NCBI RefSeq assembly: GCF_000980885.2 | Contig: NZ_LBDA02000019.1 | Span: 62,001 to 126,000, forward strand | Source: Streptomyces malaysiense | Lineage (GTDB): Bacteria > Actinomycetota > Actinomycetes > Streptomycetales > Streptomycetaceae | DNA: 64,000 nt | Reading direction: 5' to 3' | In this document: one piece after another, positions 35,587 to 43,153 of the stretch | How the letters are laid out: each line of letters opens with the position of its first letter | Position numbering within the stretch: the first letter of the stretch is position 1 | The notes under the pieces: model-generated | What the model was told of the DNA's origin: nothing | Databases searched by the model: none | The model's input: only the letters and a program-made list of their open reading frames with translations | Translations under genes and position numbers: made by a program

Positions 35587-36224
35587 GGCCCCGGCCTTCC
35601 TTCATGTCCAAGCCGTGGGCCACGATCGCGATCACCTCTGCGGCAGCCGTCGAAGCCACGACGTCAAACATCGACCGAGACAAGACATGCCCCACGCGAC
35701 GGTGTCGGACACCAGTTGATGCACGACGTTCTGGTCCCAGGCCGAGGCTTGACGGTGGGCCTGGAGAACATGGGAAGTCTCGTGGGGCTTGTTCGGTTTC
35801 ACGTCACGGCCCGGGATGTCGGTCGTGCGGCCTTCGATCTGTGGGCACTGGTGCGGGATCCAGTGCCGGTGCCGGGATCGCTGGCGGGGCGGGGGGCCGT
35901 CCGGAACAGGCTTACAAACCTGCCTCGTCGAGCGCGAGGGCTGCGATGAGTACCCGGTAGCCGGCGCCCCGGGGCCGTCTCCTCCGCCGACCCCGCGTTC
36001 GGGACGAGTGCGCCATGCAGCCGCCACTTGCGGGAGGCGGTGTACGGGCCATGCGCTCCCGCCGCCGGCAGTCGCTCCTTCTCGTCTTCTTCTCATCCGC
36101 TTTCGGCGTGCGCGGCAGGTCGGCTGGGGCGACGGAAGGCTGTTCGAAAGGGGATGGGGGTGGAATGAGGGTGGTTCGGGGGGTGGCCCCGGCGGAGGGA
36201 ATGTCGGTGGGTGAGGAGAGCGCG
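35587..36224. other. Gap without recognisable gene
   Basis: About 640 bp. Short frames on both strands give no motif. The stretch may include decayed mobile DNA, given the transposase remnant 1.5 kb away, but I could not identify a family. The last ~60 bp carry the ribosome site GAGGAG of the next gene. Confidence 0.35.
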
Positions 36225-36491
36225 ATGGTGAGGACCAGGGTCGTGAGCCGGTCGGTGGTCGGGCTGGTGGCCGGGGTGGTGGCAGTGCTGGCGGTGGGGG
36301 TGCCGGCCCAGGCCGCGGTGGCCGAGCCCGGGGACACGCACTGGGGTGCGCCCCAGGCCGTCGCCGCCGTGGAGCCGGGGGACACGCACTGGGGCATCGT
36401 TCCGGCCGCCGTCAGTGCGGAGCCCGGGGATACCCACTGGGGTGCCGATCACGACGGCGTCCTCGTCTTCTCCGACGACACCGACTCGTGA
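36225..36491 (+). CDS. Secreted peptide with three EPGDTHWG repeats
   Basis: 88 aa. A signal peptide at residues 1-30 (basic MVRTRVVSRS, hydrophobic core, VPAQA cleavage site) is followed by three identical octapeptides EPGDTHWG at residues 34-41, 50-57 and 66-73, exactly 16 residues apart, with Ala/Val/Pro-rich linkers, and an acidic tail ending SDDTDS. ATG with GAGGAG 7-8 nt upstream; earlier in-frame starts would only add unstructured residues. It could be a precursor cut or modified at the repeats, a secreted signal, or a metal-binding peptide. Family not recognised. Confidence 0.75.
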   Translation: MVRTRVVSRSVVGLVAGVVAVLAVGVPAQAAVAEPGDTHWGAPQAVAAVEPGDTHWGIVPAAVSAEPGDTHWGADHDGVLVFSDDTDS

Positions 36492-36649
36492 GGGGTGGGG
36501 CAGCCCGCGTGCCCACCCGCGCTCCGGCGCCGGAGAAGGAGAACGCGCCGACCCGTCGGCTGCCCGCGCCCGTACCCCCGCCCGATCGCCGGATCTGCGG
36601 CCCGCGTCCGCATCACCGACGCCGCCGTCACCACCAGGAGCCCCCACCC

Positions 36650-37828
36650 ATGCCCTCCCTCCCCCGTGCTCTCGGTGAAGTCGTCGGGGCATCCGTCGAG
36701 TACGTCGATCGTGTGGACGAGTTACTGCGTGGCTCGGGGCACGTGGAGCCCGTTCGGCTGCAGCGGGGCAGGACTGTTTTCGGGCCCTGTGCGCGGCCCC
36801 GGGTGTGGGGGGAGGCGGAGTTCGGGGTCTCGCCGGATGAGGTGGCGCCGGTCGGTGGGGTGGCTGAGCTGCGGGCGGCGTTCGCCCGGGAGGTGAGTGG
36901 TCGGCGGGGTGGAGACGTACCGCCCGAGCAGGTCCTGGTCACCGGTGGGGCCACCCACGCCCTCTCCATCGCGCTTCGCGCCGTACTGCGCGCGGGCGAT
37001 GAGGTGCTGGTGCTCTCGCCGCACTGGCCCTGTGCCACCGCGCTGGTGCGGGCCGCGGGTGGGGTGGCGCGGGAGGTGCCGGTCTTCCTGGAGCTCGGGG
37101 CCGGTTTCGGGTTCGATCTGATGGGGGCGGTCGAGGGGGCGGTGACGTCCAGGACGCGGGCGATCTACTTCAACAGCCCCAACAATCCGACCGGGTATCG
37201 GCTCGACCGGCGGCGGCTCGCGGTGCTCGTGGAGTTGGCCGAGCGGCACGATCTGTGGCTGATCGCCGACAACACGTACGACGGGTACGACTTCACCAGG
37301 GAGGGGTTCCCCGACATCGCGGCGGTCGGCGGGGCGGCGGAGCGCACCTTCTCGGTGCACGGCTGCGGGACGACGTACGCGATGCCCGGGAACCGGGTGG
37401 GGTACCTGGTCAGTCCGCCGGGGGCGGCGGCGACCGCGGTGGCCCTGGCGCGGTGCACGGGCGGGGTGGTGCCCACCGTGGCGCAGTTCGCCGCGTACGA
37501 GGCGCTGCGGACGCCGCGTGAGGAGCTGGGCCGGCGCCGGGATCATGCCGCGGCGGCCTGGTGGCTGGCGGATTCGACGCTGGAGGTGCCGCACACGGAG
37601 GTGTCCGGCGGCCTGTACACGTTCCTCGACCTGCGGGCCTGGGGGGACGGCGAGCGGTTCGTGCGGCGGTGTGCCGAGCTCGGTGTCGGTCTGGCGCCGG
37701 GGCGGAACTTCGGCGAGCACTGCGGTGGTTGGGCCCGCCTCTGCTTCACCGCCGCGCCGCCGCAGCGGGTGGCCGGGGCGATCGAACGCATCAACAAGGT
37801 CTACGGGGAAGGCACCGATGAGCACTGA
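36650..37828 (+). CDS. Class I/II aminotransferase-fold protein lacking the PLP lysine
   Basis: 392 aa. Fold-type I features are clear: TGGATHALSIALRAVLRAGDE, YFNSPNNPTGYRL, LIADNTYDGYDF and NRVGYLVSP with the carboxylate-binding Arg. At the position of the Schiff-base lysine (normally S-K-T-Y/F-A-M-x-G) it reads CGTTYAMPG, so Thr241 replaces Lys. It is therefore probably not a normal aminotransferase. ATG with AGGAG 10 nt upstream, 158 nt after the repeat-peptide gene; it overlaps the regulator by 11 bp. Confidence 0.85.
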   Translation: MPSLPRALGEVVGASVEYVDRVDELLRGSGHVEPVRLQRGRTVFGPCARPRVWGEAEFGVSPDEVAPVGGVAELRAAFAREVSGRRGGDVPPEQVLVTGGATHALSIALRAVLRAGDEVLVLSPHWPCATALVRAAGGVAREVPVFLELGAGFGFDLMGAVEGAVTSRTRAIYFNSPNNPTGYRLDRRRLAVLVELAERHDLWLIADNTYDGYDFTREGFPDIAAVGGAAERTFSVHGCGTTYAMPGNRVGYLVSPPGAAATAVALARCTGGVVPTVAQFAAYEALRTPREELGRRRDHAAAAWWLADSTLEVPHTEVSGGLYTFLDLRAWGDGERFVRRCAELGVGLAPGRNFGEHCGGWARLCFTAAPPQRVAGAIERINKVYGEGTDEH

Positions 37829-38378
37829 GACGGTCACGCTCGAACGCCCGGGAGCAGCTTCGACGGGCGACGGTCAGGGGACGAGAACGGCGATCTGCGG
37901 GGTGCGGCCGCTCGTGCTCATGGGTCTCACGCACCTGCTGACCACGCGGTCGCCCTGCGAGGTCGTCTTCGCCTCGGCCGACGGCTTCCCCGAACCCGGG
38001 ACCGGGATCGACCTGCTGCTGGTCGAGGACACGCTGGCGCAGGAACTGCCGGAGCGGGCGGCGTGGCGCGGGCGGGCGCCGGATGTCGTCGTGGTGCGGG
38101 CCGACGCGACCCCGGACCAGGTGCTGCGGCGGGTGCACGAGGCCGTGGAGCGGCGCGCGCCGGTGGCCACGGCCGACCGGGCGCCGGCCGGGTTGTCGCC
38201 GCGCGAGGAGCAGGTGCTGCGGTTCATCGCGTCGGGGATGACCCATGGGCAGGTGGCCCGGCGCATCGGCATCAGCCAGCACACCGTGGACACGTACGTG
38301 AAGCGGGTGCGATCCAAGTTCGGTATCGGCAACAAGGCGGAACTCACCCGCGTCGCGCTCGGTCTCCAGCCGTTGTAG
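37818..38378 (+). CDS. LuxR-type (NarL-like) transcriptional regulator
   Basis: 186 aa. The C-terminal HTH is typical: LSPREEQVLRFIASGMTHGQVARRIGIS followed by HTVDTYVKRVRSKFGI. The N-terminal ~110 residues are receiver-like in length but lack a clear phospho-acceptor Asp (IDLLLVEDTLAQ), so it may sense without phosphorylation. It is co-translated with the aminotransferase-like gene. It may control the adjacent cluster or the peptide gene. Confidence 0.85.
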   Translation: MSTETVTLERPGAASTGDGQGTRTAICGVRPLVLMGLTHLLTTRSPCEVVFASADGFPEPGTGIDLLLVEDTLAQELPERAAWRGRAPDVVVVRADATPDQVLRRVHEAVERRAPVATADRAPAGLSPREEQVLRFIASGMTHGQVARRIGISQHTVDTYVKRVRSKFGIGNKAELTRVALGLQPL

Positions 38379-38390
38379 GAAATCGTCCTA

Positions 38391-38426
38391 GAGGTCGTCG
38401 TAGAGGTCGTCGTAGAGGTCGTCGTA
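38391..38426. repeat. Three tandem copies of a 12-bp unit GAGGTCGTCGTA
   Basis: Three exact 12-bp units, with degenerate copies on both sides (38379-38439), fill the gap between two convergent genes. It may replace a normal terminator. Confidence 0.8.
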
Positions 38427-38441
38427 GGAAGTCGTCGTAGG

Positions 38442-38924
38442 TCAGTAGTAGTTGCGCATGATGGTGGTGGCCCAGTCGGGCTGGGTGGTGTCGCCCTGGG
38501 GGCCGAACTCGCTCATGTAGGGCTTGATGTCGAGGACCGGGGTGCCGTCGACGGCGTCCAGGCCCTGGACGTGGAGGTCGAGGCCGTCGGTCTTGATCAG
38601 GCGGCAGCGGGAGACACCGAGCCGGTTGGGGCGGTTCTTGCCGCGCTGGGCGAAGATGCCGACGCGGGGCCAGTCCTTGTTGCCGCGCGGGTGCCGGGCG
38701 CCGGTCTCGATCTTCTCCACGGGCACCCGGTCGAAGTGGTAGACGATCTCCAGGTGGGAGAAGGAGTCCAGGCCGGCCACGGCCTCGGGGCCGTACTGGT
38801 CGGCGTCCAGGCGGATGACCGCCGTCTCCCCCGCCCAGTCGTCGTCACGGACCTCCGCGCGCCCGCCGACCACCCGGCCCACCGGAACCGAGACCACCTC
38901 GGCGGGAGTGCTGTTCTCGGGCAT
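38442..38924 (-). CDS. TsaA/TrmO-like (UPF0066) protein 1
   Basis: 160 aa. The family signature is complete: DSFSHLEIVYHFDR, RHPRGNKDWPRVGIFAQRGKNRPNRLGVSRCRLI, and LDAVDGTPVLDIKPY. TrmO proteins use SAM to methylate t6A in tRNA. Here the gene is the last of the ten-gene biosynthetic run and has a paralog 6 kb away, so a role in product tailoring is more likely. Start has AAAGG 8 nt upstream. Confidence 0.85.
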   Translation of the reverse strand: MPENSTPAEVVSVPVGRVVGGRAEVRDDDWAGETAVIRLDADQYGPEAVAGLDSFSHLEIVYHFDRVPVEKIETGARHPRGNKDWPRVGIFAQRGKNRPNRLGVSRCRLIKTDGLDLHVQGLDAVDGTPVLDIKPYMSEFGPQGDTTQPDWATTIMRNYY

Positions 38925-38940
38925 GAGTAGCGCCTTTCGT

Positions 38941-40290
38941 TCAGAGGGTCGATATGTCAGAGGGCGACACGTCGGACGTGTCGTCGGAGTGGTCCACCGT
39001 ATCGATCAGGCGTGGCGCGCCGGTACGCGGTAGGTCCGGATCGCGCCAGAACTGGGCCAGTCGCTCGCGGAGTTGGCTGATCAGCGCCCTGGCTTCGGTG
39101 TGGTCGGCGGCCGATCCGTAGACCGTGCCGATGGAGCCGACCGTGCCGCGGCGCCAGTCGGTGTGCCAGTCGGCGGGCGGGGAGACGTCGACCAGGTCGA
39201 CGCCGGGCAGGTCCCCGAGGCCGTCGAGGAGCGAGGGCGGGCCGGGCCGGAGCGGGCCGGGGGGCGGGACCATGAGGTACTGGAAGGTCACCCGGTCCCC
39301 GTGCAGCCGGGCGGGGTCCGGGGCGGTGACGGGCAGGCCCAGGGCCAGGCGCAGGGCCGCGGCCACCATGTCGTAGCCGGTGCGCCGTTGCAGGATCTCC
39401 GCGATGAATCCGCCGAGCCGCCCGTTGACCTCGATGATCCTCGGCCCGTGCGGGGTCAGTTTGACCTCGGTGTGGGTGATGCCGTGGCGGATGCCGAGGG
39501 CCCGTACGGCGGCCTGGGCCAGCCGTTCGGCCTCGGCGGCGACGGCGGCCGTCACCGGGGCCGGCAGGACGTGGCCGGTCTCCCGGAACGGCGGGACCAT
39601 CGGCGGTTTTCCGTTGATCGCGGCGGTGCGCGGTTCGCCGTCGACGACCAGGGACTCCACGGAGACGAAGTCGGCCCAGCCGGGGCCGGTCCGGGTGGGG
39701 TCCCCGGGCAGGAACTCCTCCAGGACGAAGTCGCGGTCGTCGTCGGCCGTGAACTCCAGCAGGTGTGCGCGGAGTTCGTCGGCGGAGGTGATCAGGCAGG
39801 TGTCCACGCTGCCGGCGCCGTGCCGCGGTTTGAGGACCGCGGGTGTTCCCACCCGGGCGAGCGCGGCGGCTGCCTGGTCCGGGTCGCGGACCATGACGCA
39901 TCCGGTGCGCTGGACGCCGGCCTGCGAAAGCAACTGCCGTTGGCGGTACTTGTCGGTGAGGGCCGCCGCGGTGGCGCGGGAGTGGAAGCGCAGTCCGCAG
40001 TGCGCGGCGACCGCCGCCGTCAGGCGCAGCCGGTGCTCGCTGAAGGTGACGACGCCCGCGGGGGCGAGGCGCTCGGCGAGCCGGCACACCTCGGCCTCGC
40101 CGAGCCCGGTGATGTCGGCGATCTCGGCGTGCCCGCCGACCGGCGTCAGCTCGGCCTCGTAGGCCGGGTTCCGCGGCTCGCACAGGAAGATCACCCGGCA
40201 CAGTCCGCGGGCCGCCGAGAGGATGCGCCAGGCGGTGGCGGAGCCCTGGTCGTGGACGACCAGGAGGGTGGGGGGTGCGGAGTGTGCCAT
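38941..40290 (-). CDS. ATP-grasp ligase
   Basis: 449 aa. ATP-grasp pattern: N-domain starting PPTLLVVHDQGSATAW, LTDKYRQRQLLSQAGV, AVLKPRHGAGSVDTCLI (ATP-binding Lys and Gly loop), FVLEEFLPGD, and the metal-binding HTEVKLTPHGPRIIEVNGRLGG. Such ligases join a carboxylate to an amine through an acyl phosphate, often making dipeptides in natural product clusters. ATG after GGAGG. An upstream extension of the frame belongs to the next gene in another frame. Confidence 0.9.
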   Translation of the reverse strand: MAHSAPPTLLVVHDQGSATAWRILSAARGLCRVIFLCEPRNPAYEAELTPVGGHAEIADITGLGEAEVCRLAERLAPAGVVTFSEHRLRLTAAVAAHCGLRFHSRATAAALTDKYRQRQLLSQAGVQRTGCVMVRDPDQAAAALARVGTPAVLKPRHGAGSVDTCLITSADELRAHLLEFTADDDRDFVLEEFLPGDPTRTGPGWADFVSVESLVVDGEPRTAAINGKPPMVPPFRETGHVLPAPVTAAVAAEAERLAQAAVRALGIRHGITHTEVKLTPHGPRIIEVNGRLGGFIAEILQRRTGYDMVAAALRLALGLPVTAPDPARLHGDRVTFQYLMVPPPGPLRPGPPSLLDGLGDLPGVDLVDVSPPADWHTDWRRGTVGSIGTVYGSAADHTEARALISQLRERLAQFWRDPDLPRTGAPRLIDTVDHSDDTSDVSPSDISTL

Positions 40291-40301
40291 GGGTGCCTCC
40301 G

Positions 40302-41066
40302 TCAGGCCCGGCGGGCGGTGATGTTGAGCCGGACGTAGTCGACGACCGGTTCGGGCAGGCGGGCGGCGACCGCGTGTACGAAGTCCTCGTGGTCGGACTC
40401 GGGCAGCTTGTCGAGATGGGAGCCGAGGACCACGGTGGCCAGGTAGCTCCAGAGCTGATCGCCGGGCTCCAGCCGCGCCGGGTCGGGCAGCAGGTTGACG
40501 TCGATGTCGGTGAAGCCGGCGTTCCGCAGCCGCTCGGTGGTCTCCTCGACGCCGGCGAAGTACCAGACCTTGTCCTTGCCCTCGGGCTCGTCGTCGGACT
40601 TCTTGCCGAGCACCTCCCCGACGGCCGCGTTGATCAGGGCGACGTTGCCCCGGCCGCCGCACTCGGCGACGAACTGGCCGCCGGGCCGCAGGTGTCCGGC
40701 CAGGTTGGCGAACAGTGCCGCGTGGTCGGTGATCCAGTGGAAGGTGGCCACGCTGGTGATCGCGTCGACCTGGCCAAAGACCGGCAGCGGCTTGGTCAGG
40801 TCGGCGTTGACGATCTCCAGCCGGTCCAGCCGGTCGGCCAGCTTGGTGCGCAGCTGGTCGAGCATCCGGCTGGAGCCGTCGACACCGATCACCCGGCCGT
40901 CGGGGACCATGTCGAGCAGCGCGGCCGTGTCCCGGCCGGTGCCGCAGCCGGCGTCCAGGACGGTCTCGCCGCCCTTGAGGTCCAGCCTGCCGAGGGTGCG
41001 CTTGCCCCACTGCTGGTGCGGCAGGGGGAGCGAGTCGTACGTCTTGGCGTCCCATTCACGGGGCAC
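40302..41066 (-). CDS. Class I SAM-dependent methyltransferase
   Basis: 254 aa, of the trans-aconitate/UbiE-like type: EWDAKTYDSLPLPHQQWG, motif I VLDAGCGTGRDTAAL, acidic VIGVDGSS, ITSVATFHWI and LRPGGQFVAECGG. GTG start with AAGGA upstream, overlapping the previous gene by 11 bp. Pairing with the HemN-like gene recalls cyclopropane-forming pairs of CC-1065 and yatakemycin synthesis, which is an inference only. Confidence 0.88.
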   Translation of the reverse strand: MPREWDAKTYDSLPLPHQQWGKRTLGRLDLKGGETVLDAGCGTGRDTAALLDMVPDGRVIGVDGSSRMLDQLRTKLADRLDRLEIVNADLTKPLPVFGQVDAITSVATFHWITDHAALFANLAGHLRPGGQFVAECGGRGNVALINAAVGEVLGKKSDDEPEGKDKVWYFAGVEETTERLRNAGFTDIDVNLLPDPARLEPGDQLWSYLATVVLGSHLDKLPESDHEDFVHAVAARLPEPVVDYVRLNITARRA

Positions 41067-42108
41067 GGTGGGGTTCCTTCGTGTCGGTGGTGCGGTCGTT
41101 CCCGGGGTGCGGTACGGGGACCGGGGTGCCGTCGAGGACCAGCCGGACCTCGATCGGGTGCGGGTCCCTGACCAGCCGCAGGGCGTCGCCCTCGGCGAAC
41201 CAGCGGCGTACGGCGTCCGGCGCGGCCTCGCCGGCCTCCGTCGGGTCGGCGGGCAGCAACTGGACGAGGATGTTGCGCAGGCCGACGGGGGCGTCCTGTG
41301 TGGAGTAGGGGCCGCGCAGGTCGATCCGGCCGGAGGCGTGCACGGAGGCGGCCGGCACGCCGGGCGCGGCGGCGGGCGGGGCGGCGAAGCCGAGGGCCTC
41401 GGCGGCCAGCGCGGCCAGGAAGTACTCCTGGGCGCTGGGCGCGAGGTCGGCGCCGAACAGCTGCTTGGGCTGGTCGGACTCGGCGTGCACGCCGTCGACC
41501 TCGGCGAGGACATGGGTGCCGATCTCCCACATCACACGGGCCGTGCGCCGTCCGACGGCGGTGAGGTCCGCGTGGCCCGGGGCGGCGGGCGGGCTGGCGA
41601 GGTGCACGTCCCGGGCGGTCTGCACGACGGCCTTGATGTCGTTGGCCTCCTCCAGGGTGTGGTGGGCGGTGCCCCGGGCGCGGGCCGCGTCCACCGCCCG
41701 CCGGGCCTGCTCGGCGGACACCTCGCCGTCGAGTCGTATCTCGTACGAGAGCCGGCCGGTGCCGTCCGCCGCGAACTCGGCGCACGGCGTCACCTCCAGG
41801 AGCGCCGGGCCGCAGCCCGCGCCGGACAGTTCGGTGACGACGCTGTCCGCGACGGACGCGCCGAGCGCCACCAGCAGGGATCCGACCGGGTCGAGGCAGT
41901 CGGCGGCGCCGGATCCGAACCGCTGGTCGATGGCGAAGGCGCGGGCCACCCGGGTGGAGCCGAGCCGCATCGGTTCGGTGCGTACCCGGCAGCGGCCGGC
42001 CGCCGCCGGCTGGGCCGCCACGCCGATGCTCAGCTGGGCCTCCCAGGAGTCCTCGCCGATCTGCTCGGCGAGGGACCGACGGGCGCGCAGGTCGACTCCG
42101 TTCAGCAT
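41056..42108 (-). CDS. Tandem OsmC-like protein without the usual cysteines
   Basis: 350 aa. The first half has an OsmC-like pattern (DCLDPVGSLLVALGASVADSV ... LSYEIRLDGEVSAEQARRAVDAA). The second half shows another (VLAEVDGVHAESDQ, DLAPSAQEYFLAALAAEALG). The peroxidatic Cys of the helix (normally AALAACV) is replaced in both (GASVA, LAAEA). A redox role is doubtful; a scaffold or binding role is possible. Overlaps both neighbours. Confidence 0.6.
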   Translation of the reverse strand: MLNGVDLRARRSLAEQIGEDSWEAQLSIGVAAQPAAAGRCRVRTEPMRLGSTRVARAFAIDQRFGSGAADCLDPVGSLLVALGASVADSVVTELSGAGCGPALLEVTPCAEFAADGTGRLSYEIRLDGEVSAEQARRAVDAARARGTAHHTLEEANDIKAVVQTARDVHLASPPAAPGHADLTAVGRRTARVMWEIGTHVLAEVDGVHAESDQPKQLFGADLAPSAQEYFLAALAAEALGFAAPPAAAPGVPAASVHASGRIDLRGPYSTQDAPVGLRNILVQLLPADPTEAGEAAPDAVRRWFAEGDALRLVRDPHPIEVRLVLDGTPVPVPHPGNDRTTDTKEPHRAP

Positions 42109-43151
42109 CGCTCGTCACCTCCGTCACGCTGTGCGAGGGCGGTGTCCAGGGCCTGCCGCAGCCGGCCGGACAGGGCGTCGGCGCCGGTGACGCCCACCGC
42201 GAGGCGTACCAGCTGCCGGGTGATGCCCAGCTCCCGCCGGACCCGTTCGCTGAGGTGGGCGTGGCTGGTGCGGGCGGGCAGCCGGGCCGTGCTGCCGAGG
42301 GGGGCGGGGCCGCCGTCGCAGGCGGCCAGGATGCCGGTGAGGTCGTGGATCTCCGGTACGACCTCGAAGGAGAGCAGCCCGCCGAAGCCCTGGTGGGTCT
42401 CCAGTGCCCAGGGTGCCTCGTCGAAGGACGGCCGGTGCACGGCCCGTACGGCGGGGTGGGCGCGCAGCGTCCCGGCGACCCGGTCGGCGCCGTCGCGCTG
42501 GGCGGTCAGTCGCAGCTCCAGGGTGGAAAGGGAGCGTTCGAGCAGATGGGCGGACCAGTCGGGGACCTCGCCGCCGAGCCGTGCGCACTGCTCCGCGATC
42601 CTCGGCAGGTAGCGGTCGATGCCGGTGACGAGGGCGGCGCCGACGTCGTCCCAGCCGTCGAGGTAGGGCGCCGTGTCCTCGATGACGATCACGGCGCCGG
42701 CCTCCAGGGGCCGCAGTTCGGCCGGGGACAGCGCGGTGTTGTCCACGACCAGCAGCAGGTCGTTCATCTGGGCGTGGACGGCGATCTCGTTGAGCGGCGC
42801 CGGGCGCATCAGCGGGTCGCTGAGGGACTGCGTGTAGACGACCTGGGTCTCGGGCCGTACGGCGGTCAGGACGGTGTCCGCGTCGGTGCTGTCGACGAAG
42901 GTCACCGTGCGGCCGTGCCCCGCGAGTTCCTGGGTCAGGACGCCGCGCAGCGGGTCGCAGGTCTGGTCGGAGGCGATGATGTGGCCGCCCGGGTTGGTGA
43001 GCGCGAGCAGCGTGGCCGTGGTGGCCGCGACGACACCGGGTACGAGCAGCGCGGTGTCGGCGCCGTGCAGGGCGGCGAAGGCGTCCTCGACCCGGCGGGC
43101 CGGGTCGTGGGGCGCGGTCGCGGCGGCGGTCGTGGGTGCGAAGTGGCGCAT
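42102..43151 (-). CDS. Cys/Met-metabolism PLP-fold protein lacking the PLP lysine
   Basis: 349 aa resembling cystathionine gamma-synthase/lyase: LLVPGVVAATTATLLALTNPGGHIIASDQT, LLLVVDNTALSPAELRPLEAGA with the PLP-binding Asp137, and C-terminal GFGGLLSFEVV. The lysine motif (SATKYxxGHSDV) reads DTAPYLDGWDDV: Pro162 stands at the Lys position. The substrate/phosphate Tyr of YGGT is also missing (TCDPLRG). Almost certainly unable to form the internal aldimine at this site. ATG 43151, overlapping the OsmC-like gene by 7 bp. Confidence 0.83.
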   Translation of the reverse strand: MRHFAPTTAAATAPHDPARRVEDAFAALHGADTALLVPGVVAATTATLLALTNPGGHIIASDQTCDPLRGVLTQELAGHGRTVTFVDSTDADTVLTAVRPETQVVYTQSLSDPLMRPAPLNEIAVHAQMNDLLLVVDNTALSPAELRPLEAGAVIVIEDTAPYLDGWDDVGAALVTGIDRYLPRIAEQCARLGGEVPDWSAHLLERSLSTLELRLTAQRDGADRVAGTLRAHPAVRAVHRPSFDEAPWALETHQGFGGLLSFEVVPEIHDLTGILAACDGGPAPLGSTARLPARTSHAHLSERVRRELGITRQLVRLAVGVTGADALSGRLRQALDTALAQRDGGDERC

Positions 43152-43153
43152 GG

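Noticed and set aside
35716..35949. 77-codon plus-strand frame after the metallophosphoesterase
   Set aside because: No ribosome site or recognisable motif; possibly decayed mobile DNA but not supportable.
33786..35960. 724-codon plus-strand frame through the transposase remnant and metallophosphoesterase
   Set aside because: Most of it is an out-of-frame reading of the metallophosphoesterase gene; only the short VCGFKSPID piece near its start is genuine transposase homology.
38942..41055. 704-aa fused ATP-grasp protein
   Set aside because: Residues before MAHSAPP are the antisense-frame reading of the methyltransferase gene; a ribosome site GGAGG directly precedes the internal ATG at 40290.
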